64,000 nt of DNA from Berberis thunbergii (GCA_003290165.1 QNQO01006979.1:62001-126000), one strand, 5' to 3'. Positions 9,050-20,735 are shown, counted from the stretch's first letter. Numbers and translations: made by a program. Notes: generated by a model from the sequence alone, not told the origin.

Positions 9050-10165
9050 AGAATGTTCCTAGTATAGTGCACAACGACAGCCAAATTATTCTACTATCTC
9101 GCAAGGAGTTTGAGCGCTCTTGCAAGAATAACGAAGTGGGGTTCATATTGATGGCTGTTGAGAAGACTCTTGAAGACGTAGACGGTATTCCTAAAGAAGT
9201 TCAAGAGTTGTTGGACGGATTTGAAGGATTAGCTCCAAGCGAACTACAGAAGGGGCAACCACCTTTTCGCAATATTCAACATCAAATTGATTTTGTTCCA
9301 GGTGCAATCCTTCCTAACTTACCTTATTATAGAATGTCACCTAGAGAACATGCTGAATTGAAAAGACAAGTTGATGATTTACTTAATAAGGGGTTGATTA
9401 GAGAGTCACTTAGTCCTTGTGTTGTTCCTGCCCTTTTGACTCCTAAAAGGGATGGAACTTGGAGGATGTGTGTTGATAGTAGGGCTGTGAATAAAATTAC
9501 GGTTAAATATAGATTTCCCATTCCCCGTCTTGATGATATGTTTGATATGCTTGTTGGGGCAAAAATATTTTCTAAAATTGATCTAAGAAGTGGTTATCAT
9601 CAAATTCGTATTCGTAGCGACAATGAATGGAAAACGGCTTTCAAGACCAAGGATGGGTTGTTTAAATGGCTTGTTATGTCATTTGGTCTTTCTAATGCTC
9701 CTAGCACTTTCATGAGGCTTATGACTGAAATTTTGAGGAGTTTTATGGGGAAATTTATAGTGGTTTATTTTGATGATATCTTGGTTTATAGCCAAGACAA
9801 TTCAACACTTAGAGCATTTGGTTCAAGTTTTTAAAGTGCTCCATGACAACCAACTGTTTTTTAATCTCAAGAAGTGTTGTTTTATGGCTGACAGAGTTGT
9901 ATTTTTAGGCTATGTTGTGACAACAAGAGGCCTAGAAGTGGATGAGAAGAAGGTCAAAGCTACGGATGTTAAAAGTTTCCATGGCTTTGCGACTTTTTAT
10001 CGGCGATTTATTAACAATTTCAACACCATTGCAGCTCCTATGATGGATGTTATAAATAAGGAGTTTGTGTGGACACATGAAGCTGAGAAGAGTTTCCAAC
10101 TCTTGAAGAAAAAGCTTGTTGAAGCTCTCGTTTTGGCCTTGCCGGATGTTGCCAAAATTTTCTAA
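9034..10165 (+). pseudogene. Gypsy reverse transcriptase, frameshifted
   Basis: RVT_1 landmarks appear in order: GLIRESLSPCVVPALLTPKR, DGTWRMCVDSRAVNKITVKY, FSKIDLRSGYHQIRI, FGLSNAPSTFM and the catalytic YFDDILVY (about 9766-9789). Shortly after YFDD the frame shifts near 9800. The thumb/connection continues from 9770 in the next frame as HLEHLVQVFKVLHDNQLFFN and FLGYVVTTRGLEVDEKK, ending at a TAA (10163-10165) at the RNase H border. One YFDD is intact, but the frameshift rules out full-length enzyme. Confidence 0.93.
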
Positions 10166-10532
10166 GTTGAATGTGATGCTTCTAATGTTGGAATTGGGGT
10201 TGTTCTTATGCAGGAAGGAAGGCCAATTGCTTATTTCAGCGAGAAGCTAAATGATGCCAGAGTGAAGTATTCAACTTACGACAAAGAGCTTTATGCAGTG
10301 GTTCAAGCTTTGCGACATTGGGAAGATTATCTTATTGGTGTGGAATTTGTTCTTTATTTTGATCATGAAGCATTGTGATTTCTTAAATACCAAAGGAAGT
10401 TGCATTCTCATCATGCCAGATGGGTTTCTTACTTGAAAAAATTCAACTTTGTGCTGAATCATAAATCGAGAACTTCTAATAAGGTGGCTGGCGCGTTAAG
10501 TTGAAAGTACAACTTGTTGACCACTCTTTCCT
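10166..10532 (+). pseudogene. Gypsy RNase H domain, with stops
   Basis: Directly after the TAA the same frame reads VECDASNVGIGVVLMQEGRP and IAYFSEKLNDARVKYSTYDK, ELYAVVQALRHWEDYL: the RNase H-like domain with its first catalytic Asp (CDAS) and Glu (DKELYA). An in-frame TGA occurs in FDHEAL*FLKYQ and another stop after VAGALS. In related elements this domain removes the RNA strand during cDNA synthesis. Confidence 0.88.
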
Positions 10533-11357
10533 ATGAAGTGGTGGGTTTTGATTCGTTACCCAGAAAATTATGCAACTGATCCATTCTTTTCCAAGGTTGT
10601 GGAAGAGCTGAGTAATGGGAAAAATAATGATTATTTGCTCATGAATGGTTATCTCTTCAAAATAACCCAACTTTGTCTTCCAGGGGGCACACTTAGAGAA
10701 TTTGTTATAAAAGAATTACAAGGAGGTGGACTTGCTGGTCATTTTGGAAAAGACAAGACTGAGGCAATTGTAAAGGAGCTGTATTTTTGGCCTAAGTTGA
10801 AGCGTGGTGTTACTCGTTATGTGCAAAGGTGTTATATTTGTCAAAGAGCCAAAGGAGGCGTGCAAAATTATGGTTTGTACCAGTCTTTACCTATTCCTAA
10901 TGATCCTTGGGAGAATGTTTCTATGGATTTTGTCCTTGGGTTGCCAAAAACACAACATGGGTATGATGGCATCTTAGTTGTTGTTGATCGGTTTTCTAAG
11001 ATGGCTCATTTTCTTCCATGCAAGAACTCCATTGATGCTTCAAATGTTGCTATTTTATTTTTCAAATAAGTAATCTATTTACATGGAGTTCCAAAGTCCA
11101 TTACTTTAGATCGTGATGTACGATTCTTGAGCTATTTATGGAAGACACTTTGGAAGCTTTTGGGGACATGTTTGCAATTCTCTAGTGCTTATCAGCCTCA
11201 AATAGATGGCCAAACGGAGGTGGTGAACAAATCCCTTGGAAATTTATTGCGAAGTTTGGTTGGTGAGCATCCTAAGAAGTGGGAATTCGTTATTCCTCAA
11301 GTTGAATTTGCTTATAATGGTTCTTGCAATCGCTCAACTAAGAAAACACCATTTTAG
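10533..11357 (+). pseudogene. Gypsy integrase (zinc-binding and catalytic core)
   Basis: The N-terminal zinc-binding domain reads GGGLAGHFGKDKTEAIVKEL and RCYICQ. One His and both Cys of the HHCC motif are present, but the first His position is Gln. The catalytic core follows: DPWENVSMDFVLGLPKTQ (first Asp), VVDRFSKMAHFLPC, ITLDRDVRF (second Asp), SAYQPQIDGQTEVVNKSLG (Glu). Stops after NVAILFFK and TKKTPF split it. It would insert the cDNA into chromatin. Confidence 0.92.
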
Positions 11358-12022
11358 ATTATTTATGGGCTAACCCTTATCAAGTTTTAGACTTGGTGCC
11401 AATTTATAATCAAGCTAGAGTAAGCATGGATGCGGAAGAGCTTGCTGCCCATATCAAGAACATTCATGAACAAGTTCGTGAGCACTTGAATCAAGCTTCC
11501 TAGCATTACAAGTATGATGTTGATGCTCATAGAAGACATAAAGAGCAAGAAGGAGATTTGGTGATGGTTTATCTTAGAAAATAGAGGTTTCCTGCTAGAA
11601 CTTACAACAAATTAAAGCATAGGAAATTTGGACCTTGTCGAATTATAAAGAAACTTGGAGCAAATGCTTATCGTGTGGAGTTACCGCATGGATTGTCAAT
11701 TAGTCCAACTTTCAATATAAGTGATTTGTATCTGTATTATGGAAATGAAGGTCCTATATCAATTGAACTAAATGAAGTTGCAGCCACAACCACCAATGTT
11801 TCTCGAGAGACTATTGATGTTCTGGATGTGCGCACCATTACAAAAAAGGGTGGAACTTACTCTCAATATTTTGTCCATTGGATTGGAAAGCCTAGTTATG
11901 AAGATGCATGGATTTCAACTCAAAAACTCAAGAAGATTGATGAATTAATATGGAAAGAATTGACTTCGAATTCTCAGTCAAGTTCTTTTCAAGCGGAGGA
12001 GAATGATGCAGGAGCATATTAA
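11358..12022 (+). pseudogene. Gypsy integrase C-terminus and chromodomain
   Basis: A degraded stretch (DAHRRHKEQEGDLVMVYLRK and FPARTYNKLKHRKFGPCRII) corresponds to the GPY/F module. An open frame from 11675 then encodes ELPHGLSISPTFNISDLYLY and, at about 11815-11930, a chromodomain core: VLDVRTI, QYFVHWIGKPSYEDAWIS. W-x-GKPSYEDAW is the typical plant chromovirus ending, thought to steer integration to heterochromatin. The ORF ends at TAA 12020-12022. Confidence 0.85.
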
Positions 12023-12420
12023 TGAAGTCTAGGGGAGATAAAAAAATCTTATCAAAGTTTTTATTGTGAGTTAATGTTTTGAGTTGTTTTCTTATCATAA
12101 GTAAATCTAGGAAGAAAAATTGATGAATCTAGAGAAATTGTATAGAATTACTTTCTGTCTTTTCATTCTCTTGAAAAGTCTATTTAAACATCATGAATGG
12201 AAGAAGAAAGGCAGACTTTGCTTGAGAAAAAAAATATTGTTTGCAAGAATACTTGCTTGGAGTTAAGTAATTCTTCCTTTCTAATCAAGCCTATGGCTTG
12301 GTCGCGTCGAGTGGCATCCGCGATTAGTAGCGTGAGTGGCGTCCGCTGCCTTCGATTGAGTGAATCTCGAAACTATCCTAATTTCTTATCAAGACCTTAT
12401 TTCTAGCTCTAACGATTGCA
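12023..12420 (+). repeat. Possible degraded 3' LTR of the gypsy element
   Basis: A purine run (TCTAGGGGAGATA) follows the last pol stop, as expected of a polypurine tract. The next about 380 bp contain no gene and could be the 3' LTR. No second copy exists in the window for comparison, and clear TG...CA ends are not visible, so limits are approximate. Confidence 0.4.
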
Positions 12421-14290
12421 GGCATCAGCTGCATCAACCCTCCCCACCACTGCGCAACTACATCTTAGCTTGGGCACCCAGTGAACACTCTAATATTTAT
12501 TAACTATGAAAACCGTCTTCTGGCGTGATGTGGGACTATATTAGACCACAACAAGTGTTTAAAAGATAAACACCCTGTTAATTTATTTTTATTTTTTTTA
12601 AGAAAAGTACTAGTCCGCGTTTATTTTCATAAAAAATGAGAAATCTAAGTGCATCAGCAACCATTCCTCTGCCTGCATTCTGATGAATCCGACCCTAGGG
12701 ATGGTTGAAGGGAACGAAAGATAAAATCTTGGCTTTCGTTTCTCTTGTGACGAGCCATGAATAGGGGGGACATGTCAAGTTTTCATTTGGGATCATGTCT
12801 TCTTAGGTCTATTATGGATGTACAATGCAGTTTCGATAGTAATATTCCATTTTACCTTCTTCTTGGCTTGGATTAACTCAATAGAGGACAAGGGTTTTGA
12901 TCCAAATTCTGCCTGGCACCCTGGGCAAGAAAGGAGTGTTTTAGTTCGTCCCCAAAGGATGGTGACTTTCAACCTACCCTTCTCCCATTGGTCAGATTCA
13001 ATTTTTCCTCTTCCTTTGGGCCTCTTCCACCTCATGGAGAGCTATAAACAGTGGTTCTTGATATGATGTCAAAGTCTATATAAACGGGAATAACGTAGTT
13101 TCCCTAAGCAGTGTAAACATGATGGTGACAAGACTGTGAAAGATAGAAAAGCACAACTCCTCGTAATGCAATTTGAAAACATTAAGATGGAGAAGCCAAT
13201 TAAATTTTTACGTCCTTTCAACAAGAAATAATACATACCTGGGATCCTAAGGTGGAACTGCTTGTGAAAAGGGTCCAGGATAGGAGCTCTAAACGGCTAC
13301 AGAAGGCAACTAATCGTTGTTACCGAAGGGTGAAACCTGAAGGAACTCTTCACTCAAAACTAGGAAAAAGATTAGTTGTTTTCATACAAAAGATTGGTTG
13401 TTTAGGAACCAATCATCTGGTTTTTCCATTATCCACATCATATTTTTTAGGAAGTTAAGATTTTGTATGAGTTTGACCCTTTTTAGGAAACTTTCCAACT
13501 TTCCCTCTTTCACTGATCTCCTGGTTCTGAACGCTAGTCAAGTTGCGTTGTATTCCCATTAGCATTACCGATGAGCTGCTCCCTCGCCCGGTTCACTACC
13601 GAGTGTTCCATTTTCATCGATAACTTTCGTTGGAGTACTTGCCTTCGTGATTCTTCGTTTGGACTTCTTTGAATTGGTCGATCTTTTTTTATAGGAAAAA
13701 ATGGGAGTTTTAGAGATTAGTGATTTCTTTGTACCTTTTCGACAAGTTCAAGGACCCAACTATTGTCAGAATGCCTTTCTGGTCTGCGACGGGAGGAAAA
13801 GACCAGGCCCTACCTTATACCTACCTTGAGAGTAGGCAACGAGAAAGCGTCCTCCATTCTCTGTGCTCCTAGCTGCTTAAGGTCTTTTGCCAGGGCTTCC
13901 TATCTAAAGTAATTAAGTAGAGTGGAGAGAAGCTTATACGCTTTCTGATGGGTCTATTGGATTGGAGACAAATGAGCGCTCCAACGGCCGAGCCGATGAC
14001 CGCTTGGCGGGACTTTTCATTTTAGGAAATACATGTGCAAACAACACTGGAGACTGGCTTTCAACAAAGTTTATTTGGTCCATTGATTACCCATTGGATT
14101 ACTTTAGATGAGGTGCTTTATCATTTAAACATTCCTTGCTTAATTGACATACATTCAAAACCCTTTTTATCCCCACCCAATCTTGGTTCAAGTGATTAAA
14201 ACGCTTTCTCTAGGCACTTCCCCTATGTTCTATGATCCCGGTTAAAAAGTTAAGAGTTTTTGTTTTTGAAAGGCTAAAAAAAAATTAAAA
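12421..14290. other. Anonymous block, possibly organelle-derived
   Basis: No gene recognised. From about 12650 to 14250 the sequence is noticeably richer in GC than its surroundings and reads like plant mitochondrial intergenic DNA (stretches such as GACGGGAGGAAAAGACCAGG and GCCGATGACCGCTTGGCGGG). This is impressionistic. Open frames at 12793-13066 and 13252-13458 carry no recognised domain. Confidence 0.3.
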
Positions 14291-14593
14291 AGTTAAGAGT
14301 TGGCTGGGGATACAGACTAGGAGAAGGATCTTGAAGTTTAGGTGACTAAGTCTGAGAAGCTACTGATCATTGTTAATATATTTTTTAAGAGTGAGAGTAC
14401 TTGAAAGTTGTACTATTGCGTTTATTCAATTTTTTCTTTTTAAATTGATATAATCCCTTCCACCATAACTTAAAGTCTAAAACAATGATAAAAGCCCAAA
14501 TTAGAATTAAAGAGCCTGTCAGACAACCATACAACCACCCAAGCTATAGAACAGATCATGTTCAAGCAAGATCATAACATTAACACCTCTTTC

Positions 14594-15029
14594 TAGGGCT
14601 GAAAATCGAACCAACGGTTCAGTTTTTCACCTAAACCGTGAACCAAACTGACTTAGGTTGGTTTTAAAATTTTCAAACCGAAACCGAACCGACCATTAAC
14701 AAAACCGATCCGAAGCCGAACCGATTCTAATTTATGCAAACCGTAACCGAACCGAACCGACTAAAATTGAACCAAAACCGAAATAAAACCAAACCGACCG
14801 ACTATTTTAAACATATTGTATTATTTACATATAAAAAATATATTATTTATTATATATATTCAACCGATTCGATTTGGTCGGTTAAAATCACATAGGAACC
14901 GAAATCCGAACCGACTACTTCGGTTTTGAATTTTTTAAAATCGAAATCGATCTGGACCGAATTTAAACCGAACTGATTAGTTCGGTTCGATCGATTTAAT
15001 CGGTTTGATTGGTTTTTTGTTCAGCCCTA
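14594..15029. mobile_element. hAT-type MITE (436 bp)
   Basis: Terminal inverted repeats start TAGGGCTGAA on both ends. Flanking 8-bp repeats CCTCTTTC and CTTCTTTC differ at one base, as expected of a hAT target duplication. The interior consists of many AACCGA/TCGGTT units in opposite orientations around an AT-rich centre. It has no coding capacity. Confidence 0.88.
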
Positions 15030-15044
15030 CTTCTTTCGCCTTTT

Positions 15045-15190
15045 TAAGAACGTTTCTCTAGTACATATCTAGCTGATACGAGACTAAACTCTAACGTTCT
15101 GAACAAAAAATACTTCAACTTAATAAGAGTTTCCTTCAACTTAATAAGACTTCAACTTAAGAACGTTTCTCTAGTACATATCCAGCTAAA
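15045..15190. repeat. Direct repeat of about 30 bp
   Basis: The word AAGAACGTTTCTCTAGTACA (followed by TATC-AGCT) occurs at about 15047 and about 15162. The spacer holds three imperfect CTTCAACTTAATAAGA repeats. Nature unknown. Confidence 0.7.
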
Positions 15191-15248
15191 GAGACTCAAC
15201 TTTACAACATGACGTCCTTTACAAACTTTTCAACGGAGTTGTCGTCTT

Positions 15249-15707
15249 CAAGGATTGTGATTTTGCAAAATTATATGAAAATTTGCTGAATTTTTTGTTA
15301 TGTTTAGAAATTGCGATAAGAAAAAGGGTGAAAGAAAAAATTATATTTTATTAGGGTTTTTTTTCGAAATTTTTTCGTAAATTTGATTTTTCGGTAAAAT
15401 ACATAAACCAGCTATTAAAAATTACAATTTTTTTGAGGATTTTTTTCTAATTTCCTAGTTATCACTTCTTCTACTTATATATTAATTTTCTAATTTATAG
15501 GTATTTTGGTTTCATTTAATGTGTTTAATACACTTATCTACTTGCATATTATTTTTTCATATATTTAATATACCCTCAAAATTCATTATATATTTCATGT
15601 ATCCTCGAAATTTTTACATTTTTTCTTTACACAGGGAAACATTTCACAAAATATTTCTTAAAATCAAGAGAACGAAATTAACTTGAAAAACGAAATCACA
15701 ATCCTTG
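15249..15707. mobile_element. Foldback element with CAAGGATTGTGATTT ends
   Basis: CAAGGATTGTGATTT at 15249 is mirrored by AAATCACAATCCTTG ending at 15707. Flanks contain the similar words GTTGTCGTC and GTTGTCATG, a candidate 9-bp target duplication, which would fit a Mutator-like MITE. The left copy is offset by two bases from the inverted repeat, so the assignment is tentative. The interior is very AT-rich and non-coding. Confidence 0.6.
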
Positions 15708-16178
15708 GTTGTCATGTAGATTTGTACGAGGTTTAATCGTGGGCAGCCCAAGATGCTAAACAAGCGCTGATTAATGGATGGCTCTGAGATGGGCTAATAT
15801 TTGGGTTATTAAGTTCTGAAACCCACAACTCAAATCCTTCAATAAGCCCACAAGTTTAAGTGTTGACTATAGTCGATAAATATTTTCTCAAAATGTTCTC
15901 AACTTATTACATACACATTAAATTTTCATTAAAAAAAGTTAAATTAAGAATGGTTTCGTACCATTACGATCATGCCCACAATAAAAGGTTTCTGTGAATA
16001 ACAATTTCATCACAAAATGGAATTCTTCCTGCTATTAAAGCTAGCACTTGAATTAAAAGTAAGTATTAATATTGACTTCAATATTATATGGAAAAAAAAA
16101 ATCCTCATCAAGCGTGCTGCTAAGTTTTTTTTTTTTTTTTGTAAGTTAAGTTATTTAAATTTTTAGTATTGAAACAAC
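15708..16178. other. Spacer without gene
   Basis: AT-rich sequence with a T-run at about 16126-16140. The last five bases, ACAAC (16174-16178), are the left target-site copy of the LTR retrotransposon that follows. Confidence 0.6.
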
Positions 16179-16395
16179 TGTTGAGAAAATATTTGTATCA
16201 TTGTTATATAAGCTAACTTCTACCTAACCTTGTGAAAACATGAAACTTAAAACTTCCTATACAAAATAAAGTTATAAACTTTCCTATTATAATTTTCTTA
16301 TTCTTGTACATATTCTGACTTTCATTCTTGTAGAAGTGAATCAATCTTAGACTTGAGCTTGGTTGTGTTGAGTGCAAGCCCTACATATTCTAACA
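16179..16395 (-). repeat. LTR copy 1 (3' LTR of the minus-strand element)
   Basis: Begins TGTTG and ends TAACA on the plus strand. It matches LTR copies 2 and 3 from TTATATAAGCTAACTTCTAC onward but lacks about 40 bp near its start. The adjoining CATCTCCCCAAG is the complement of the polypurine tract. Confidence 0.85.
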
Positions 16396-17472
16396 CATCT
16401 CCCCAAGCTGGAGTGCTGGACATGTAGATAAAATGTGTAGCTTGGAGGAAACTTTGAAGTCAAATTTGGGAAAGATGAGCGAATGCGAAATCATTGGTGC
16501 TGATATTGCTGAACATTGGTGTTGGTAGTAGATTTTTTTGGGGTTTGTGGTGGTACTGACTAAAGATGGTGGTACAAATAGTAGAGAGAAAGAAATTCAA
16601 ATTTATTTATCTCCTCTATGTTTCTTCCTCTTCCTTACTGCTTCCTTGCAACTTCTTCCTTATTGTTCTGTTCTGTTGTTGCTGAGACAGAGAAGACTAG
16701 GGAGATATGGGGGAAACGAGAAAGGAATGATGATGGTGGTTGTCCGCCAAGATGGTGAATGTTGACAAAGAGATAAGCGAATAGGAAAGCGAGATTGTTT
16801 GTTGAAATTTTCAATTTGTTTGCTATTTGCTGAAACGATTTGTCGTTTGCTGAAGAAAAAGATCGATCGAGACATTACCGATCGATTTGAAGATTTGACC
16901 GTTCTCTCGAAATGAGAGGGATCCGAACGTGATGAATAAATGGCCCGAAATTCAGAGAGTGAGGAGGCGACATTAGTTGTGGTCAACCGCGAACGATTTG
17001 TCGTTTGCTGAAGAAGAAGATCGATCGAGACTTTACCGATCGATTTGAAGATTTGACCGTTCTCTCGAAACGAAAAGGATCCGAACGTGATGAATAAATG
17101 GCCCGAAATTTGGAGAGTGAGGAGGCGACGCTAGTTGTGGTCAACCGCGAAATGATGTTGTGGATTGAGACGTGGTTGTGAGTAAGCTTCCAGGGCAAGA
17201 AGAAGATGGGTCTGTTGGCGTGATGGAAGAAGATAAGATGCCTGGTGGTTTAAGGCAATGAGTTGTGATGATGTACTAACTGTGTAGTTGTTGTGGTGTT
17301 CATGAACGAAATAGAGAAGAATCTGTTTGCTGGAGAAATATGAAGGTGTTCGTCGTGGCTGCCAGCAAGTTGGTTTCGTCGTGGCTGCCATTTATGAAGA
17401 AGCTGGTGAGATGGTGAAAGGCTACGAGTGCTGTGATCTGTTGAGAGAAAAAGAGTGTTTATGGTGGTTTGT
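16396..17472 (-). other. Interior 1 of the LTR element, left part, with tandem duplication
   Basis: Non-coding interior homologous to 41875-43050. A segment of about 158 bp starting AACGATTTGTCGTTTGCTGA occurs twice in tandem (about 16834-16990 and 16991-17148) but once in interior 2. Short frames here (16660-17391) are mirrored repeats without known domains. The interior stops at 17472, where CACTA element C is inserted, and resumes after 41246. Confidence 0.8.
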
Positions 17473-17837
17473 CACTACACCAAAAATGACCATTAGCAAC
17501 GGTTTTTAATTGTGGGGGTAATTCATTGGCACGGTTTAAAACCGTATGTTGTAGAGGCGTCGCTAAATTCCTAGTAACGGCTAAAAACCGTGGCTAAAAT
17601 ATTAGCAACGGTTTTATCTCGAGAACAGTTGATGATTTAGCCACGGTTATAAACCGCTGCCAAAATCTTAGCCACGGTTCTAAGCCGGTTTGGCCACGGT
17701 TTTAAGCCGTTGCAATAGCTTTAGCAACGATTTTAAGCCGTGGCCAGTACTAGCCACGGTTTTAAGCCGTGGCAAAGTAGCCACAATTTTTAGCCCTTGC
17801 AATAATTAGCCACGATTTTAAACCGTGGCAAATTTTT

Positions 17838-17842
<5 letters not shown>
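17473..17842. repeat. Left subterminal array of CACTA element C
   Basis: The 13-bp terminus is followed by about 14 units of the type AGCAACGG/AGCCACGG-TTTTAA-GCCGTGGC, alternating in orientation. This is the same unit as at 5145-5541 and 40883-41243. Such units are the expected binding sites of the TNPA-like protein. Confidence 0.88.
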
Positions 17843-17894
<52 letters not shown>

Positions 17895-17900
17895 TTTGCT
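17843..17900. repeat. TA microsatellite and T-run
   Basis: About 15 TA dinucleotides followed by about 21 Ts, at the inner edge of the subterminal array. Confidence 0.9.
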
Positions 17901-18109
17901 ATCAAATGACTTTTATTACATCTCATAAGTTTTATTTCTAAAAAACAAAAATTTTAATGTGCCAAACTTAAACATTTTCATGAATTGAGGCAAAGTAATG
18001 TAATTAATAAGAAAATGTATTACATTGAGTCAAAATCTATCAAATAATATCTCAAATACAATGACACACATACAAACTTAAATATCTCAAATACAAAGAA
18101 AGTGGAACA

Positions 18110-18205
18110 ATGTTGTTGCTGCTACGAGAGACGCAATGCTGCTGCTGCAAGGGACGATCTGTTGATGATGCGAGGTATACACTGTTGCTGCTGCTACGAG
18201 GGATG
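18110..18205. repeat. CTG-rich filler next to ACR fragment
   Basis: Interrupted GCTGCTGCTACGAGRGA units, GC-rich within AT-rich DNA. Nearly the same unit reappears at 20555-20735 (shared CGAGAGACGCAATGCTGCTG). It abuts the broken end of the last ACR exon. Confidence 0.75.
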
Positions 18206-18217
18206 ACCAACCTCTAA

Positions 18218-18919
18218 GGTTTTACCAACTGTCAATACAGCGGACAATTCGGATAGTAAACCTGACCTGTCAGTGCCAGTTAACTCAATCGATGTGTGCT
18301 CTTTAGATGGCATTACCCCAACAGAGCTTCTGAAAGAAGAGAGAAAGCATACATTGGTTTCTAGAAACTGAAAATTATAAAAAAAACAGTTTGATTATTA
18401 ATAGAGTACTGCAAGCACCACAAAAGGTTTTGGTAGAAATGAAAGTTATGAACATAAATGGAGATGAGTATCAATCAGTTTATGAATTCTGACCTTTATG
18501 ATATAATTGATAAGTCTTTCATCTCTGATTTTATTTCCATCATCATCCGTCACTTTGAACACTGAAAGATATGATCTTAAGTTTAGCATGAGAATGATAA
18601 TAAAAGGGTTTGAGTTCATTTCAAATCAAATCAAGTAGTCTGGAATGGAAACCTTACCATCCATAAACCATCCTCCATCAGAAGATATGTACGCTTTCAC
18701 TATAATAAGGTTGAGATCAGTAAGAAGTTGCACAACTTCTAAGACAATTCCATGTTTGTTGGCACTATCAACCTATAAACAAAATTTCACTATCAGTGAT
18801 ATCGAAAATCTTTAATTTCTTGCAAGTCTCTGATAGAACGAACAGAAGATCCCAAAGGGTATAAGCAGCTCACCTGAATGACAGTTGCATGCTCACAAGC
18901 ATCATTGTCAACCACAATT
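18218..18919 (-). pseudogene. Captured ACT-domain repeat (ACR) gene, four exons with introns
   Basis: Four minus-strand exons with GT-AG borders. 18874-18919 (IVVDNDACEHATVIQ); 18658-18772 ([34 protein letters not shown]); 18494-18561 (FKVTDDDGNKIRDERLINYI); 18218-18329 (GVMPSKEHTSIELTGTDRSG, LLSELSAVLT). Together they cover the first ACT domain and the start of the second of a plant ACR protein. ACR proteins are putative amino-acid-sensing regulators with four ACT domains. No internal stop was noticed in the joined exons. The gene breaks inside the second ACT domain after AVLT and is fused to CTG-rich filler. Introns are retained, so capture was from genomic DNA. Confidence 0.9.
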
Positions 18920-18929
18920 CTGCCACAAC

Positions 18930-19700
18930 AAAAGGCAAAAAATTAATCAAGTCCTGAATTGCCCCCAAAAAAATTAAATGAAGTGAAAAAGTGATCATTT
19001 GATCACTATGTCTATATAAATATAATGTAAAAAAAAGGGGCAAGCCCTATATTGAATGAAAGAATCTCAATGCCACTAAGAGCTTTTAGCTTGAGAATCA
19101 ATCAAATGTGCTTATAAAGAATAAACAAAACAAATACTACTAATATTCCTGTCTATTAAATCAGGAAAATAAAGTTGAAATGGGAGCAAAACATAATGTA
19201 TTAGGACAGATTCAACAAATCTTCACTATAATTCTAGGAAGGATATAATTAGAAAAACAGAGGAAATTGCACATAGTTTTCAAAACTAGCTTGCAGAATT
19301 GCATTTCGAAGAGTCTTGAAACTCCTAACCAAACATCTTCATATCAATCTAAAAGAGAACCCCATCAAATAATTCTAATCAAACTATCAATAGATCAATC
19401 TAAGAAGTCGAACCTTTTACTCTTCAAAGTCCTCACACCAAACTTTCACATAAAACCCCAAGAGAACTATTCAACCACAAAAACATTGATTTGTGTGTTT
19501 CTAAGCTCTCGCAGACCAAAAGGACCCATTCAAAAGACCACCCCATACACTAATCTCTAACTAGTAATTTTTGAAATTTCAGAAAGACCAACAGAGCAAT
19601 ATATGAATTGAACACAAATCAAAGAGATACAATTTGAAAGGACCCAAAAACAAGTGATTTGTGGGTTTTCTATTTAAGGTTTTATTGTGGGATTGGCAAT
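18930..19700. other. Spacer without recognised gene
   Basis: AT-rich sequence. A 97-codon plus-strand frame (19267-19560) has simple composition and no known domain. Confidence 0.45.
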
Positions 19701-19721
19701 GCAACAAAAGTTAAACAACTA

Positions 19722-19887
19722 GTTTCCTGGGATTGACAAAACACCAGGAACTCCAGCCGCCAAGTGCATAGCAAGAAATGAAGAATACAGAGCTCCTATA
19801 TGAGCAGCCTTACTAGCAAATATATAGTGAATGAGGAAGTAAGTTGTCTGAAGCACAGCAAATGCTGCAGGCCAGCTCAATCCAAAC
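19722..19887 (-). pseudogene. Captured plastid dicarboxylate translocator (DiT/DASS family) exon
   Basis: The minus strand encodes LSWPAAFAVLQTTYFLIHYI, FASKAAHIGALYSSFLAMHL and AAGVPGVLSIPGN, then a stop. Up to GVLS this resembles a late transmembrane portion of plant DiT1/DiT2 translocators (FASQTAHVGALYSAFLAMH-AAGVPGVL). These exchange 2-oxoglutarate or glutamate for malate across the plastid envelope. IPGN and the stop replace the expected continuation, so the right breakpoint is at about 19735. Only about 50 residues remain. Confidence 0.75.
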
Positions 19888-19889
19888 TA

Positions 19890-20550
19890 TAGGCCTCTCT
19901 GAACTAGTTTGCCTGTACTTGTTCATTCTCCCCTCCATTTCTATCACTGTTAAATCACCTCAGACTGAAACGGATCTAAAACAAATACATCTTAGTCACT
20001 TCAGCCTTCAACTTCACATTTCATCATTAATCACAAGAAATACAATCTACCTAAGACTTATGACTGACTAGAAGTTCTATTGTCTCGCATTAACTAAAAC
20101 CTAGCAAAATTTGCTTGCAAATCCAACTAATTGAATGAACTTCAGCTCATAATGTCAAATTCCATCAGTTGCTCTAATAATAGCTCAAAAAGACCTATAA
20201 AACTACTATTTGAGCCTCATCAGATCTAATTTCACTCGCAAAACCTATTTAGTGATCCCATACAAAGGAATGCAACACAAAAACACTACAAATCAACTGT
20301 TCAAAACAGTTTTCAGTAAAAAAATATCCAATATGGAAGCTAAGTTGTTATTCTTTGACATTCATGGATACAAAAGAAGAATATCCAATATGTCTAGCAA
20401 AATGGCTTTTGACCAATGGAAGCTTGTCATCTATACAAAATATGATAGATTCATGCAATATGATATGATATGATATGAGAGATGCAATGCTTACTAACCT
20501 GTGTAGATTCAGGTTTTCCCTCTTGGTCTGATTCTATGGGCAGGGCCAGG
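19890..20550. other. Spacer without recognised gene
   Basis: AT-rich sequence. Includes a GATATGATATGATATGA microrepeat at about 20457-20477. Open frames are short and unrecognised. Confidence 0.45.
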
Positions 20551-20554
20551 GACG

Positions 20555-20735
20555 AACTGCAGTTGATGATGCTGTTGCTGCGAGAGACGCAATGCTGCTG
20601 CTACAAGGGATGATCTGCTGATGATGCGAGGTACGCACTGTTGCTGCTGCTGCTGCTGCTGCGAGGGAATCACTGATGCTGCTGCGAAGGACGAACTGCT
20701 GCTCTGCGAGGGACGCACTGATGCGAGCTTGCTAC
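20555..20735. repeat. CTG-rich filler fused to TGA fragment
   Basis: Interrupted GCTGCTGCTGCGAGGGA units including a run of about seven GCTs at about 20640-20660. It joins the TGA-factor fragment directly, without an intron border. Confidence 0.8.

Larger units (their letters stand above)
7803..12030 (+). mobile_element. Ty3/gypsy chromovirus, decayed and lacking a recognisable 5' LTR
   Basis: Order on the plus strand is gag, protease, reverse transcriptase, RNase H, integrase, chromodomain: the Ty3/gypsy order with a C-terminal chromodomain (chromovirus). At least two frameshifts (about 9040 and 9800) and several stops break the polyprotein. The left side is abnormal. Directly after the CACTA B terminus comes about 115 bp duplicating the integrase-chromodomain linker, then gag, with no LTR or primer-binding site between them. 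A/G-rich TCTAGGGGAGA after the last stop is a plausible polypurine tract. Confidence 0.9.

Noticed and set aside
16660..17391. Series of minus-strand ORFs with repeated protein words (VASSLS-FRAIYSSRSDP)
   Set aside because: The repetition reflects a DNA tandem duplication in a non-coding LTR-element interior; no domain, and the frame is not conserved in interior 2.
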